Origin: Puniceibacterium sp. IMCC21224
GTDB taxonomy: Bacteria; Pseudomonadota; Alphaproteobacteria; Rhodobacterales; Rhodobacteraceae
DNA length: 64,000 nucleotides
Direction: 5' to 3'
Assembly: GCF_001038505.1 (NCBI RefSeq)
Contig: NZ_LDPY01000001.1
Span: 2,232,001 to 2,296,000 of the forward strand
Part shown: positions 50,716 through 63,042 of the stretch, in pieces
How positions within the stretch are numbered: position 1 is the first letter of the stretch
How the letters are laid out: each line of letters starts with the position of its first letter
Notes under the pieces: generated by a model
What the model was told of the DNA's origin: nothing
The model's database searches: none
The model's input: only the letters and a program-made list of their open reading frames with translations
Made by a program: the position numbers and the translations under genes

Positions 50716-51828
50716 TCAGAACGGGCCGTCCTCCAGTACCCCGTCCGCCGACATCTGCGCATACAGCAACCCTTCGCGCAGCCCCCGGTCGGCCACCGAC
50801 AACCGGTCCGTCGGCCAGCAGCGCAGCAGTGCCTGAAGGATCGCCGCCCCAGACATGATCAGCGCCTGGCGGTCCTGACCGATGCGTGGATCGCGGCGTC
50901 GTCCGATAGGGCCAAGTTCCAGATAACGGTTGATCACCGTCTCGATCTGGTCGCTGGTCATTCGCAGTCCATCCACCTTGGTCCGGTCATAGCGGCGCAA
51001 TCCCAGATGACTGGCCGCGACAGTGGTCACGGTGCCCGAGGTGCCTACAATCTGGAACCCCTCGCGGGTCTGCTCGTCCTTGTAGGGGGCGAATTCTGCC
51101 AGATTTTCCTCGAAAAACCAGCTCATCAGCGCATAGCGCGCGGCATCGTCCTCAACATCAGAGAATTGGTCGCGCAGCGTCGCCACGCCCAGCGGCACAG
51201 AAATCCAATCCACCACCTTGGCGGCGGGAAACGGACTCTCCAACTGATGGAATCCTGCATGCAGGCGCATGATGGCTTTGGGCCGTTCGATATGCGGCAC
51301 CGAACTCAGGTCGATCCACACCAGTTCGGTTGACCCACCGCCGATATCCACCACCAGCAATTGTTCGGTCTTCGTCGACACCAGCGGCGCACAGGATATC
51401 ACGGCAAGCCGCGCCTCCTCCTCGGGCTGGATGATTTCCAGTTTCAGCCCGGTCTCGCGCTCGACCTGACGGATAAAGTCGCGGGCGTTCTCTGCCCGCC
51501 GACAGGCTTCGGTCGCGACCAATCGCATCCGCCGCACATTGTGCCGCGCGATCTTTTGTTTGCAGACCTTTAGCGCCGCCACGGTCCGCCCCATCGAGGC
51601 ACGACCGAGACGACCGGATTTCTCCAGCCCCGCGCCAAGCTGCACGGATTTGGAAAAGCTGTCGATCACATGAAACTGATTGCCCTTTGGCTGGGCAATC
51701 AACATGCGACAGGAATTTGTGCCCAGATCCAGCGCGGCATAGAGCTCGGCAGGGTCAGGCCTCTCGGGTGCGGGGCGCTCGACCGGTTTCGGGAATGCGC
51801 CCACACCCATGGGACGCTCTGGCGCCAT
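50716..51828 (-). CDS. Ppx/GppA family exopolyphosphatase
   Basis: A 370-residue phosphatase of the Ppx/GppA family, which hydrolyses polyphosphate or pppGpp. The ASKHA-type ATPase motifs are AALDLGTNSCRMLIAQPKGN (phosphate 1, about residue 32), RLVATEACRRAENARDFIRQ and LLVVDIGGGSTELVWIDLSS (phosphate 2). The first 25 residues are proline-rich and unusual. It lies upstream of rlmE on the same strand with 114 bp between, a pairing seen in other Rhodobacterales. Confidence 0.9.
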   Translation of the reverse strand: MAPERPMGVGAFPKPVERPAPERPDPAELYAALDLGTNSCRMLIAQPKGNQFHVIDSFSKSVQLGAGLEKSGRLGRASMGRTVAALKVCKQKIARHNVRRMRLVATEACRRAENARDFIRQVERETGLKLEIIQPEEEARLAVISCAPLVSTKTEQLLVVDIGGGSTELVWIDLSSVPHIERPKAIMRLHAGFHQLESPFPAAKVVDWISVPLGVATLRDQFSDVEDDAARYALMSWFFEENLAEFAPYKDEQTREGFQIVGTSGTVTTVAASHLGLRRYDRTKVDGLRMTSDQIETVINRYLELGPIGRRRDPRIGQDRQALIMSGAAILQALLRCWPTDRLSVADRGLREGLLYAQMSADGVLEDGPF

Positions 51829-52227
51829 TCTTTTTGCGCCTTCCGTTTATACAGTTGCCTGCACGATACGCAGCCACTGCCCGCGCCGCAAGTTCCGATA
51901 GCACCCGTTCACAGGGGTTTGTCAGAATTGTCTGGCGCACCCCGCAGGTGACGCTACGGAAGCTGGAGGTGATGCGACTGTCGATCCGATTCCGGGAATA
52001 GCCAACCCACCCCCTCTTGCCCAGCCCAACCCGCTCGAAGTGAATGCGCCTCATGTTGCGGGTGAACCGTTTTCCACTTCGCTGCGGTGGCCCCTGCCGA
52101 CATTCTCGCCTAGGGTCGGCGCTGCAATGTCACAAGGTCGCTCCTTGCGCGTCAAAAGTCGAAATCCGCCCCCGTCGCGCCACCGCGCCGGACTAAACAA
52201 GAGCTACCGGAACAAAGGGAATCATCC
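51829..52227. other. Gene-free stretch
   Basis: About 400 bp between the divergent ppx gene and the one-carbon cluster. Only short frames without domain logic are present (for example minus 51755-52054, Arg/Cys-rich). It must contain the promoters of both flanking transcription units; I see no clear operator or RNA element. Confidence 0.5.
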
Positions 52228-52524
52228 ATGGCCGACGTCACTATCGTTTTCTGGCGCGACATCCCGGCTCAGGTCATCGTGGGACGCGGTCGCTCTGGCG
52301 CCAAGGCCCAGTTGCCTGAACGGTTCGAGCAGGCGATTGACCGCGCCGCCATGAAAACCGGTGCGGCTGGTACGGATGACTACCTTGCCGAGTGGCGCAA
52401 AGCTGCCCCCTATCCGGTCGAGGGCGTGCCCTCGGACATCGCCGCATCCGAGGCACAGCGCCTTGATGCTGAATACGATCAGGAGCGGATCAAATCCTTG
52501 ATCGCGAACGACGGCTGGGCGTAA
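52228..52524 (+). CDS. Small 'virulence factor' family protein
   Basis: A 98-residue protein, MADVTIVFWRDIPAQVIVGR, GRSGAKAQLPERFEQAIDRA, ending SLIANDGWA. It matches the short family labelled virulence factor (PF13769), whose role is not known. In Rhodobacterales it recurrently precedes a MetF-like reductase and a methyltetrahydrofolate methyltransferase, as here, so a one-carbon role is more likely than virulence (inference). ATG at 52228 has AAAGGGAA upstream. First gene of a four-gene operon. Confidence 0.8.
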   Translation: MADVTIVFWRDIPAQVIVGRGRSGAKAQLPERFEQAIDRAAMKTGAAGTDDYLAEWRKAAPYPVEGVPSDIAASEAQRLDAEYDQERIKSLIANDGWA

Positions 52525-52549
52525 GCCCTTGAGGATATGGGAGTCCGTG

Positions 52550-53479
52550 ATGGCGCTTTTGAACTTCAGGAAACGTGATGCGGCGCCACAAGGCGTGAAT
52601 GGTCAGGTCGAGGCCCTGCTTGACGGCTATTCAATCGAGGTAATGCCGCGCACCGCCGAGAAGATCGAGTGTTTTGCGGATCTGTTGCCGACCGGCACGC
52701 GCGTCTACATCGCCCATATCGACGGCACCCCGATCGAGGATATGGTCGCCACCGCCAAACGCCTGAACGCCGAAGGGTATCCGGTGATGCCGCATTTCCC
52801 CGCGCGCATCATCAAGGACAAGGCCACGTTGGGCGACTGGATCGCCCGTTATCAAGGCGAGGCGGATGTACGTCAGGCGCTGCTTCTCGCGGGCGGCGTG
52901 TCAGAACCACATGGCGACTTCGACAGTTCAATGCAACTGATGGAAACAGGGCTGTTCGACAAGGCCGGTTTTACCCGACTGCACGTCGCGGGACACCCCG
53001 AAGGCAACCGCGATATCGACCCAAAGGGCGGCGACGCGGCGGTGATGGACGCGCTGCGCTGGAAACAGGCGTTTTCGGAGCGCACCGATGCGCAGATGGC
53101 GCTGGCAACGCAGTTCGCCTTTGACGCAGACCCGATCATCGCCTGGGCGGATGCCCTGCGCGACGCCGGGATCACCCTGCCGATCCATATTGGCATCGCA
53201 GGTCCGGCCAAACTGCAGACCCTGATCAAGTTTGCCATTGCCTGCGGGGTTGGCCCATCGCTGAAGGTGCTTCAAAAACGTGCCATGGATGTGACCAAGC
53301 TGCTGTTGCCATATGAGCCGACTGAGGTGCTGACCAAACTGGCGGCGCACAAGGCCAATCACCCCGACTTTGGCGTCACCAACGTGCATTTCTTTCCGCT
53401 TGGCGGGATCAAGACCAATGCGGAATGGGCAATTGCCAACGGCGGCACCTCTGGTACACCTGCCTCACAGCAGGCCTGA
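52550..53479 (+). CDS. Methylenetetrahydrofolate reductase-like protein
   Basis: A 309-residue protein of the methylenetetrahydrofolate reductase (MetF) superfamily, an FAD enzyme reducing methylene- to methyl-tetrahydrofolate (or the reverse direction in methyl oxidation). Segments are YSIEVMPRTAEKIECFADLL, GTPIEDMVATAKRLNAEGYP, VMPHFPARIIKDKATLGDWI, QALLLAGGVSEPHGDFDSSM and HPEGNRDIDPKGGDAAVMDA. It is a divergent branch relative to housekeeping MetF. The ATG at 52550 follows GGGAG; the frame opens at 52529 but lacks a site there. Confidence 0.85.
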   Translation: MALLNFRKRDAAPQGVNGQVEALLDGYSIEVMPRTAEKIECFADLLPTGTRVYIAHIDGTPIEDMVATAKRLNAEGYPVMPHFPARIIKDKATLGDWIARYQGEADVRQALLLAGGVSEPHGDFDSSMQLMETGLFDKAGFTRLHVAGHPEGNRDIDPKGGDAAVMDALRWKQAFSERTDAQMALATQFAFDADPIIAWADALRDAGITLPIHIGIAGPAKLQTLIKFAIACGVGPSLKVLQKRAMDVTKLLLPYEPTEVLTKLAAHKANHPDFGVTNVHFFPLGGIKTNAEWAIANGGTSGTPASQQA

Positions 53480-53499
53480 AAGGTACCGATTACAGCACT

Positions 53500-54162
53500 A
53501 TGACACTGGCACTTCTCTTTGATCTCGATGGCACATTGCTGCACACCGATCCCCTGCATGCGGCAGTCTTTTCCGAGCTGTTCGCACAGCGCGGGCGGCA
53601 AATTGATGACGCATTCTACCTCCACCATGTCCATGGGCGACAAAACCTCGACATCTTTGGCGAGCATTTCCCAAACGAGGATGCACAGACCCTGAGCAAT
53701 ATCAAAGAAGCCGCCTTTCGCGCCCGGCTAGGCGCGCAGATGCCAACACCGGGGCTGGCAGCCCTGCTCGACCAGGCCGAGACGCAGGGTTGGCCGGTTG
53801 CCGTTGTCACCAACGCGCCGCGCGACAACGCTGAGGTTATGCTGGCCGCCATCGGGATGCGCCAGCGCTTTGATACGCTGATCATCGGGGACGAATGTGA
53901 CCGGGGCAAACCCGATCCCGCGCCCTACCGCGCCGCAATGGCCGCACTTGGCGTCGCCCCAGACATCTGCATCGCATTCGAGGACAGCCCCTCGGGCGTC
54001 GCGTCGGGTGTCGCAGCGGGCGCGTTGACCATCGGGTTGCGATCCTCGCTGACTGATGCAGCGTTGCGTGCGGCGGGTGCTGTGGCCAGCATCGCGGATT
54101 TCACCGACCCAATCCTGCCGGGGCTGCTGTCCCGGCGCCTTTCATCCCAAGGAGTGTCCTGA
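53500..54162 (+). CDS. HAD-family phosphatase
   Basis: A 220-residue haloacid-dehalogenase-type hydrolase, beta-phosphoglucomutase/phosphoglycolate-phosphatase-like. Motif I is LLFDLDGTLLHTDPLH, motif II VAVVTNAPRDN, motif III RGKPDPAPY and motif IV CIAFEDSPSGVASG. Substrate unknown. It lies between the MetF-like and methyltransferase genes on the same strand (gaps 20 and 2 bp), so it is part of the one-carbon operon, perhaps as a metabolite-repair phosphatase (inference). Start at the ATG at 53500; the upstream frame overlaps the previous gene. Confidence 0.87.
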   Translation: MTLALLFDLDGTLLHTDPLHAAVFSELFAQRGRQIDDAFYLHHVHGRQNLDIFGEHFPNEDAQTLSNIKEAAFRARLGAQMPTPGLAALLDQAETQGWPVAVVTNAPRDNAEVMLAAIGMRQRFDTLIIGDECDRGKPDPAPYRAAMAALGVAPDICIAFEDSPSGVASGVAAGALTIGLRSSLTDAALRAAGAVASIADFTDPILPGLLSRRLSSQGVS

Positions 54163-54164
54163 GC

Positions 54165-55241
54165 ATGACTCGCACGATCGTCGAATCGAAAACGAAAACC
54201 GCCATTATCGGGTTCGATCAGCCCTTCTGCGTCATTGGCGAACGGATCAACCCGACGGGTCGCAAGATCCTCGCGGCAGAACTGGAACAGGACGATTTCA
54301 GTCGGGTCGAGGCCGATGCCATTGCCCAGGTCGCCGCCGGCGCCACGATTCTGGACGTGAATTCAGGTGCAGTGTTTTCCAACAAGATGGCCGAAGATCC
54401 GCGCTATGCCGACAACAACTTTGTCGAACCAATGCTGATGCCGGAACTGATCAAACGGGTGCAGGCGGTGGTTGATGTGCCCCTGTGCATCGACAGCTCG
54501 GTTCCCGGCGCGCTGCTCGCCGGGCTGGAAGCCTGCGAAGGTCGCCCGCTGCTGAATTCCGTCACCGGCGAAGAAGAGCGGATGGAACTGGTTCTGCCAC
54601 TGGTCAAGAAATTCAACGTGCCGGTGGTGGCGATTTCGAATGATGACACCGGCATCTCCGAAGATCCCGACGTGCGGTTTGCCGTGGCGAAAAAGATCGT
54701 CGAACGCGCCGCAGATTTTGGCATTCCGGCGCATGACATCGTGGTCGATCCGCTGGTGATGCCAATTGGGGCGATGGGGACTGCCGGTTTGCAGGTTTTT
54801 GCGCTGGTCCGGCGTCTGCGGGATGAGTTGGGTGTCAATACCACCTGCGGTGCCTCCAACATCTCATTCGGGTTGCCCAACAGGCACGGTATCAACAATG
54901 CCTTCCTGCCGATGGCGATGGCCTGCGGTATGACCAGCGCGATCATGAACCCGATCGCCCTGCCCATCGGCCCGACCAAGATAGCCGAGAAGCGTGCAGC
55001 GGTTGCGGCCGCGGGCATCGTGTTGCCCCCCGACATGGACGATGAGGCGTTCTGCGTCATGTTCGGGTTGGGCAGCACCAAACCCCGCGCAGGCAAGGAA
55101 ATGGAGGCGATCCGCGCTGCCAACTTCCTGACCGACAACGATTCTTCTGGTGCGCAGTGGATTCAGTTCAACCGTGATCCTGCCGCCGAATCTGGTGGCG
55201 CGGGCGGACGTCGCGCTGGTGGACGCCGCCGCCGGGGATGA
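54165..55241 (+). CDS. Methyltetrahydrofolate:corrinoid methyltransferase (pterin-binding)
   Basis: A 358-residue pterin-binding TIM-barrel protein like MtgA/AcsE or the folate module of MetH, which moves a methyl group between tetrahydrofolate and a corrinoid protein. Segments: FCVIGERINPTGRKILAAEL, AGATILDVNSGAVFSNKMAE, PLCIDSSVPGALLAGLEACE, LLNSVTGEEERMELVLPLVK, VSNDDTG-like VAISNDDTGISEDPD and NTTCGASNISFGLPNRHGIN. No corrinoid-binding protein or substrate:corrinoid methyltransferase is adjacent. The C-terminal 16 residues are a Gly/Arg-rich tail (AGGRRAGGRRRRG), unusual for the family. Confidence 0.87.
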   Translation: MTRTIVESKTKTAIIGFDQPFCVIGERINPTGRKILAAELEQDDFSRVEADAIAQVAAGATILDVNSGAVFSNKMAEDPRYADNNFVEPMLMPELIKRVQAVVDVPLCIDSSVPGALLAGLEACEGRPLLNSVTGEEERMELVLPLVKKFNVPVVAISNDDTGISEDPDVRFAVAKKIVERAADFGIPAHDIVVDPLVMPIGAMGTAGLQVFALVRRLRDELGVNTTCGASNISFGLPNRHGINNAFLPMAMACGMTSAIMNPIALPIGPTKIAEKRAAVAAAGIVLPPDMDDEAFCVMFGLGSTKPRAGKEMEAIRAANFLTDNDSSGAQWIQFNRDPAAESGGAGGRRAGGRRRRG

Positions 55242-55270
55242 CATGTAAGGGGGCGGTATTGCAGCCGCCC

Positions 55271-55948
55271 TCAGCCCATGCTGCTGCGCACCGTCCGATT
55301 GCGCGCGCGGCGTGCATCATCCTGCCAACTCCAGAACGCGAAACCACCCCAGACGATGCAATAGCCCGCGCCAAACGCCAGCGTCACCCAGCCCGGCACC
55401 GGACCAATGGCCGCGCGGGCAACAAATTGCCCGGCAGAGGTCAGCGGTTCGGGATGCACCAGCAGTTTGCCGATATACGCAGTGGTCTGGATCAGCAAAA
55501 TCCATAGATAATTGCGCCGGATCCGTCGGCCTATCGCCACCCACATCGACACATGATAGCGCGGATGCCAATAATCCTCGGCCAGGGTTTGCTGCCACCC
55601 CTCCTCAAGATGGACATCGCCGTCATGTAACATTCGGGCAAAGAAATGCACCTCGAGCCAGCGACAGCGCGCCCGCCAGACGTTGAAGTAGCGATAGCGC
55701 CGCGCTTCGAGCATCAGAAAGAACAGGATCAGGATGCCAACCAGAATGAGCGGCAGCGGTGACGCCACCGGTGAGGAAAACGCAATCGACAGCGCAATTC
55801 CCAGCGTCACGACCGACCAGTTTGTGGTGGTGTCCAAGCGGGTGCGCCACAGCGTAGAGCGATACACCTCACCGCGGTAAAGATGCGCGATTGCCCCGAT
55901 TTCGGCAGCGTCCAACGCCTTGCGGTCCTTTGGCCCTCCGGTCGACAT
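55271..55948 (-). CDS. DUF2270 family membrane protein
   Basis: A 225-residue inner-membrane protein of the DUF2270 family. After a polar start (MSTGGPKDRKALDAAEIGAI, AHLYRGEVYRSTLWRTRLDT) come spans at about 48-63 and 66-88 (SPLPLILVGILILFFLMLEA), then RRYRYFNVWRARCRWLEVHF, and further spans at about 145-160 and 180-205. Function unknown. ATG at 55948 follows GGGAGG at 8 nt; the frame to 55984 is not needed. It converges with the methyltransferase gene. Confidence 0.87.
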   Translation of the reverse strand: MSTGGPKDRKALDAAEIGAIAHLYRGEVYRSTLWRTRLDTTTNWSVVTLGIALSIAFSSPVASPLPLILVGILILFFLMLEARRYRYFNVWRARCRWLEVHFFARMLHDGDVHLEEGWQQTLAEDYWHPRYHVSMWVAIGRRIRRNYLWILLIQTTAYIGKLLVHPEPLTSAGQFVARAAIGPVPGWVTLAFGAGYCIVWGGFAFWSWQDDARRARNRTVRSSMG

Positions 55949-56147
55949 GGTGCATCCTCCCTTCTTGTAGACAGGGTGCACCATGGTGAATTTTTCGGCA
56001 ACCTCAGTCGCTCATGCCCGCAAAAATTGCGAAATATAAATTCAGCTCGGGTGTGCCGTAACTGCGTCCAAAACACTCAAATGCGTCGACCGGCGTTAGC
56101 GCTGGTCACAGAAAATGTTATTCGCGCGCAGGGTATCCCAAGGGGTT

Positions 56148-56432
56148 TCAACAGGGGCTGGAGCAAAGATTTTCGCAAGGGATGCCATCATTGTCGCCAT
56201 CGCGTTTACGCTGACCACATTGCAACAGTTTGTAGCAAGCCTCGGCGCAAGAACTGAGGCGCTTGCAACTGACATCGCTGCAGTCATAGGCTTGCGCTAG
56301 GCGCAAGGCGTCGAACCTCTCTGAAACAGCTGCTGGCGCCACAACGGTACTCGCCGGGTCGCGCGAATACAAAGTATCGCCCCAGGCAGGTTCAGCTAGC
56401 ATGAGCAGGCAGATCGCTAAGGAGGTCCGCAT
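56148..56432 (-). CDS. Excalibur-domain secreted protein
   Basis: A 94-residue exported protein. The signal peptide is MRTSLAICLLMLAEPAWG (cleavage near AWGDT). The C-terminus has the Excalibur calcium-binding motif (CAEACYKLLQCGQRKRDGDN followed by DGIPCENLC), in which DGDNDGIPCE coordinates calcium; cysteines are probably disulfide-bonded in the periplasm. Role unknown. The gap to its neighbours is about 200 bp on either side, so it is probably monocistronic. Confidence 0.85.
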   Translation of the reverse strand: MRTSLAICLLMLAEPAWGDTLYSRDPASTVVAPAAVSERFDALRLAQAYDCSDVSCKRLSSCAEACYKLLQCGQRKRDGDNDGIPCENLCSSPC

Positions 56433-56633
56433 CTTGCGTCATTTCAAAATAGTTAACGAATGATTAAAATCTGAACCGGACTCCATAAAAAATCAAGCAA
56501 GAAACAAACAAGAAACCTGCGGCGTTAAGCGTCGCTGGCTCCGGCGTTCGGATCAGAGCCGGTTGCGTTCTGACATCACAAACCGGTTGATACTAGAGAT
56601 CCGGCGCCGCTTGTTGTCAGCTAAAGCCTATGT

Positions 56634-57191
56634 TCAGGGGATGATGCGTGAATATTTGGTCCCGTCGAGCGTGGCACCGGCGCGCAACCCGGCCTGACCA
56701 AAGATCACTGCGATCACCGGGGACAACGATGTCGTCGTCTCGGCGGCCAGCGTTTCGCCACCGTCAGGGATGGCATATTCGATGTTTGCGCCACCAGCCC
56801 AGCCCGGCGAGCGGCGGAATTCAAGCAACGCTTCTTCGGTCATAAAGAACATAACATGCGCGTATTGCTGCGCGCCGATCTGCAGGCCCGCGCTTGCCTT
56901 GGTGGTCGAATAGTAATCGACGGTCACATCGCCGACCCGCAGCGCACCACGCCCATAGGCCCCCCCCAGGCCAAGCCCGGCCTCGGTCACCAGCGGCATC
57001 ACTAGAACACCGGTTGATTTTTCCCGCAGCGCGCGCGTGCCGGGATACTGGTTGTACAACTGCGACAGGGTCGCATCGACGCGCGCGTCAATTGTTTCGC
57101 TGCCACGGCTTCCGATACCGTTTCCGCAGGCGGCAACCAACGTCGCTGCGCCAAGCGCTAGGACAAAGCCGCGTCTGTTGAGATGTTTCAT
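56634..57191 (-). CDS. SYLF (YSC84-type) lipoprotein
   Basis: A 185-residue protein with a lipoprotein signal sequence (MKHLNRRGFVLALGAATLVA then AC, lipobox LVAAC with Cys22) and a SYLF/Ysc84 lipid-binding domain: YPGTRALREKSTGVLVMPLV, EAGLGLGGAYGRGALRVGDV, SAGLQIGAQQYAHVMFFMTE and AVIFGQAGLRAGATLDGTKY. RRGF before the hydrophobic core could also be a Tat signal. It likely sits at the outer membrane on the periplasmic side. Function of bacterial SYLF lipoproteins is not settled. Confidence 0.88.
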   Translation of the reverse strand: MKHLNRRGFVLALGAATLVAACGNGIGSRGSETIDARVDATLSQLYNQYPGTRALREKSTGVLVMPLVTEAGLGLGGAYGRGALRVGDVTVDYYSTTKASAGLQIGAQQYAHVMFFMTEEALLEFRRSPGWAGGANIEYAIPDGGETLAAETTTSLSPVIAVIFGQAGLRAGATLDGTKYSRIIP

Positions 57192-57312
57192 GGGATTGCT
57201 CTTTCGATAATATACACTGCCTCGGGTCCGGCTGTTTCGCCAGTTATGCAGGGATCATACCCCCATACAGATCGGTTGTCATCCCATACGAACCACAATA
57301 GGCGGTATCAAG

Positions 57313-58311
57313 TTACCCGTTCAGCAAACGCGCGGCGGCCGGGGCAAAATACGTCAGCACACCATCGCAACCGGCCCGTTTGAACGCCATCAGCGATTCC
57401 AGCATCACGCGATCGCCATCGACCCAGCCATTCTGCGCCGCACCCGCAAGCATCGCGTATTCGCCCGACACCTGATAGGCAAAGGTTGGGGCGCCAAACA
57501 TATCCTTGGCGCGGCGGCAGATATCCAGATAAGGCATCCCCGGTTTGATCATCACCATATCGGCACCTTCGGACAGATCCCGTTCGATCAGGCGCATCGC
57601 CTCATCGCTGTTGGCGGGATCCATTTGATAGGTCTTTTTGTCCCCCTTGAGAGCCCCTGACGCCCCGACCGCGTCGCGAAACGGGCCGTAAAAGGCGGAC
57701 GCGTATTTTGCCGCATAGCTCAGCAGGCACACATTGCTGTGCCCTGCCCCCTCTAGCGCGCCGCGCAGCGCCCCGATGCGCCCATCCATCATATCCGATG
57801 GCCCGATGATATCCGCGCCCGCATCCGCCTGACTAAGCGCCTGTTTTACCAATGCCTCGACCGTGCGATCGTTGACGATCTCACCATTCTCGACAAAGCC
57901 GTCGTGGCCGTTGATGTTGTAGGGGTCCAGAGCCACATCCGTCATCACCACCATGTCCGGCACCGCCGCTTTGATCGCGCGGGTGGCGGTGTTGCTCAGG
58001 TTGCCAGGGTTCCATGCCTCGGCGCAATCTTCGGTCTTGAGCGCGGGGTCGGTATAGGGAAACAGGCAGATCGCCGGGATTCCCAATGCATAGGCGTCAA
58101 CCGCTGCCGTCACCACCTTGTCGACCGACCGGCGCACCACACCGGGCATCGAGGCAATGGGTTCCTCGACCCCGTCGCCGTCGCGCACAAACACCGGCCA
58201 GATGAAATCCGCCGGGGTTAGCGCCGTCTCGCGGACGAGATCGCGCAGCGCCGGGGTGCGGCGCACCCGACGTAAACGTGTTGCGGGAAAAGCGGCAATG
58301 GTCGGTTTCAT
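57313..58311 (-). CDS. hemB: Porphobilinogen synthase (delta-aminolevulinate dehydratase)
   Basis: HemB condenses two 5-aminolevulinate molecules to porphobilinogen for haem, B12 and bacteriochlorophyll synthesis. The 332-residue protein has VFVRDGDGVEEPIASMPGV, the metal-site region DVALDPYNINGHDG, catalytic lysines in LLSYAAKYASAFYGPFRDA and DMVMIKPGMPYLDI. DVALDPY replaces the DVCLCEY of zinc enzymes, so this is the Mg/K-dependent, zinc-free type found in Rhodobacter. ATG at 58311 (MKPTIAAFPATRLRR) fits the family; the frame to 58377 is spurious. Confidence 0.96.
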   Translation of the reverse strand: MKPTIAAFPATRLRRVRRTPALRDLVRETALTPADFIWPVFVRDGDGVEEPIASMPGVVRRSVDKVVTAAVDAYALGIPAICLFPYTDPALKTEDCAEAWNPGNLSNTATRAIKAAVPDMVVMTDVALDPYNINGHDGFVENGEIVNDRTVEALVKQALSQADAGADIIGPSDMMDGRIGALRGALEGAGHSNVCLLSYAAKYASAFYGPFRDAVGASGALKGDKKTYQMDPANSDEAMRLIERDLSEGADMVMIKPGMPYLDICRRAKDMFGAPTFAYQVSGEYAMLAGAAQNGWVDGDRVMLESLMAFKRAGCDGVLTYFAPAAARLLNG

Positions 58312-58448
58312 CGGTTCGGTCCTTGTAAACGCCTTCTTTGGGTGGCATGGAATGGCGGCTATCTCAAGGGTTGCCATCGCCGCGCGATCCTGAATTCACG
58401 TCGGACGGTGCCTGCATCGACCCGCCTCACAGACCAAAGGGCCGAAAT

Positions 58449-58976
58449 TTGGACTGGCATCTCATTGTCTTTGAAGTGATCGACGTGCGATCCTTCTCGA
58501 ACCTCTGGTACTGGATTGCGCTGGCGGTTGTGTGGTCGTCTGCCAGTCACTGGGTTCTGGGTGTCCCATTCGACATGGTGTCGCGCGCGCGACGACACGG
58601 GGATCAGGCCGAAGCGGATCTGACCGACCTTGTGCGCATCAACTCCAACCGGCTGGTCTACATCGTTCAAGAGACCGGGTTGTGGATTTTGGGGCTTGGG
58701 TGTTTCCTGCTAACGGCACTGATGGTGCTGGGGTTTATCTATTGGGTGGAACTGGCGCAGGCGGTGTTCTTTTTGGCCTTTCCCATGACGCTGGTCGGCA
58801 TTCTGAGTCTGCGCACCGCGGCAAAGGTTTATGCCGACGGGCCCACCGGGCCGGAATTGTACAAGCGCCTGTCGCGGTTGCGGATCGGGACACAGGTCAT
58901 CGGCATGATCTCGATCTTTGTCACCTCACTGTGGGGGATGTACCAGAACTTGTCCGCCAGCTTTCTGGGCGGTTGA
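58449..58976 (+). CDS. Conserved membrane protein (often labelled 'component of SufBCD complex')
   Basis: A 175-residue membrane protein conserved in Roseobacter relatives and often given the unproven name component of SufBCD complex. The start is most likely a TTG at 58449, because the family begins (M)DW..-VFE-ID-RSFSNLWYW and no ATG or other family-like residues precede DWHLIVFEVIDVRSFSNLWY. Spans are at about residues 14-32 (NLWYWIALAVVWSSASHWVL), 77-98, 100-120 and 150-170. No suf genes are nearby. Divergent from hemB and upstream of mfd. Confidence 0.75.
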   Translation: MDWHLIVFEVIDVRSFSNLWYWIALAVVWSSASHWVLGVPFDMVSRARRHGDQAEADLTDLVRINSNRLVYIVQETGLWILGLGCFLLTALMVLGFIYWVELAQAVFFLAFPMTLVGILSLRTAAKVYADGPTGPELYKRLSRLRIGTQVIGMISIFVTSLWGMYQNLSASFLGG

Positions 58977-59009
58977 CGCCGCGCGTCATCCGCGCCATGT
59001 GATCGCCAC

Positions 59010-62501
<3,492 letters not shown>

Positions 62502-62577
62502 CACGCAGTTCCGGCCCGATCATGCCGGACGGATGATCTGTTTCGGATTTGCGACCTCCCTCTCAAGGGGCCGCAGG

Positions 62578-62847
62578 TCAGTGGTAGCGGAATTCTCCGA
62601 CCACTTGCCGCCATTCTCCGGCGCCAATCATCTTACGATGGGTATAGCGCACGGAATGCAGCGGACCTTCGATCGTGTTTTGCCAGAACTCTATGAACTC
62701 AAACAGTTTCTGGTGATCCGGCGCCAGATCGTAATCCTGCCAGATGTAGGTGTTGAGCACGTTTTTATAGTCTGGCATGCGGTAAAAGAATTCGGCTGTG
62801 GTCAGTCCATAGCCGCGCAGCATCAGTTCGGTTTCGTTGCCCTGCAT
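62578..62847 (-). CDS. Usg family protein
   Basis: An 89-residue protein, MQGNETELMLRGYGLTTAEF, FYRMPDYKNVLNTYIWQDYD, ending RQVVGEFRYH. It matches the Usg family of small alphaproteobacterial proteins (named from a frame upstream of a trp gene). The Y.MPD....L..Y.WQ..D..P..P.L..F..FW pattern is clear. No function is known. It converges with mfd and is divergent from gyrA with about 195 bp between. Confidence 0.88.
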   Translation of the reverse strand: MQGNETELMLRGYGLTTAEFFYRMPDYKNVLNTYIWQDYDLAPDHQKLFEFIEFWQNTIEGPLHSVRYTHRKMIGAGEWRQVVGEFRYH

Positions 62848-63042
62848 TGATCCATCCTTTCGTTCGCCTCATGAACTTTAGAATCATGGCAGGGAGTAAT
62901 TTACTTTTCAATAAAAACAGTGTGTTAGCAATCATGCCCGCTGGCTGCCAGAATTGGCGACGACCCACCATTGCGCCCTATATCCTGCTTCTGTTATACG
63001 TTTTGTAACAAGATATAGCAGACTAACAGATGGGCAGACCAC

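Noticed and set aside
51755..52054. A 99-codon minus-strand frame upstream of ppx
   Set aside because: Arg/Cys-rich translation without domain logic, overlapping the ppx start; treated as intergenic.
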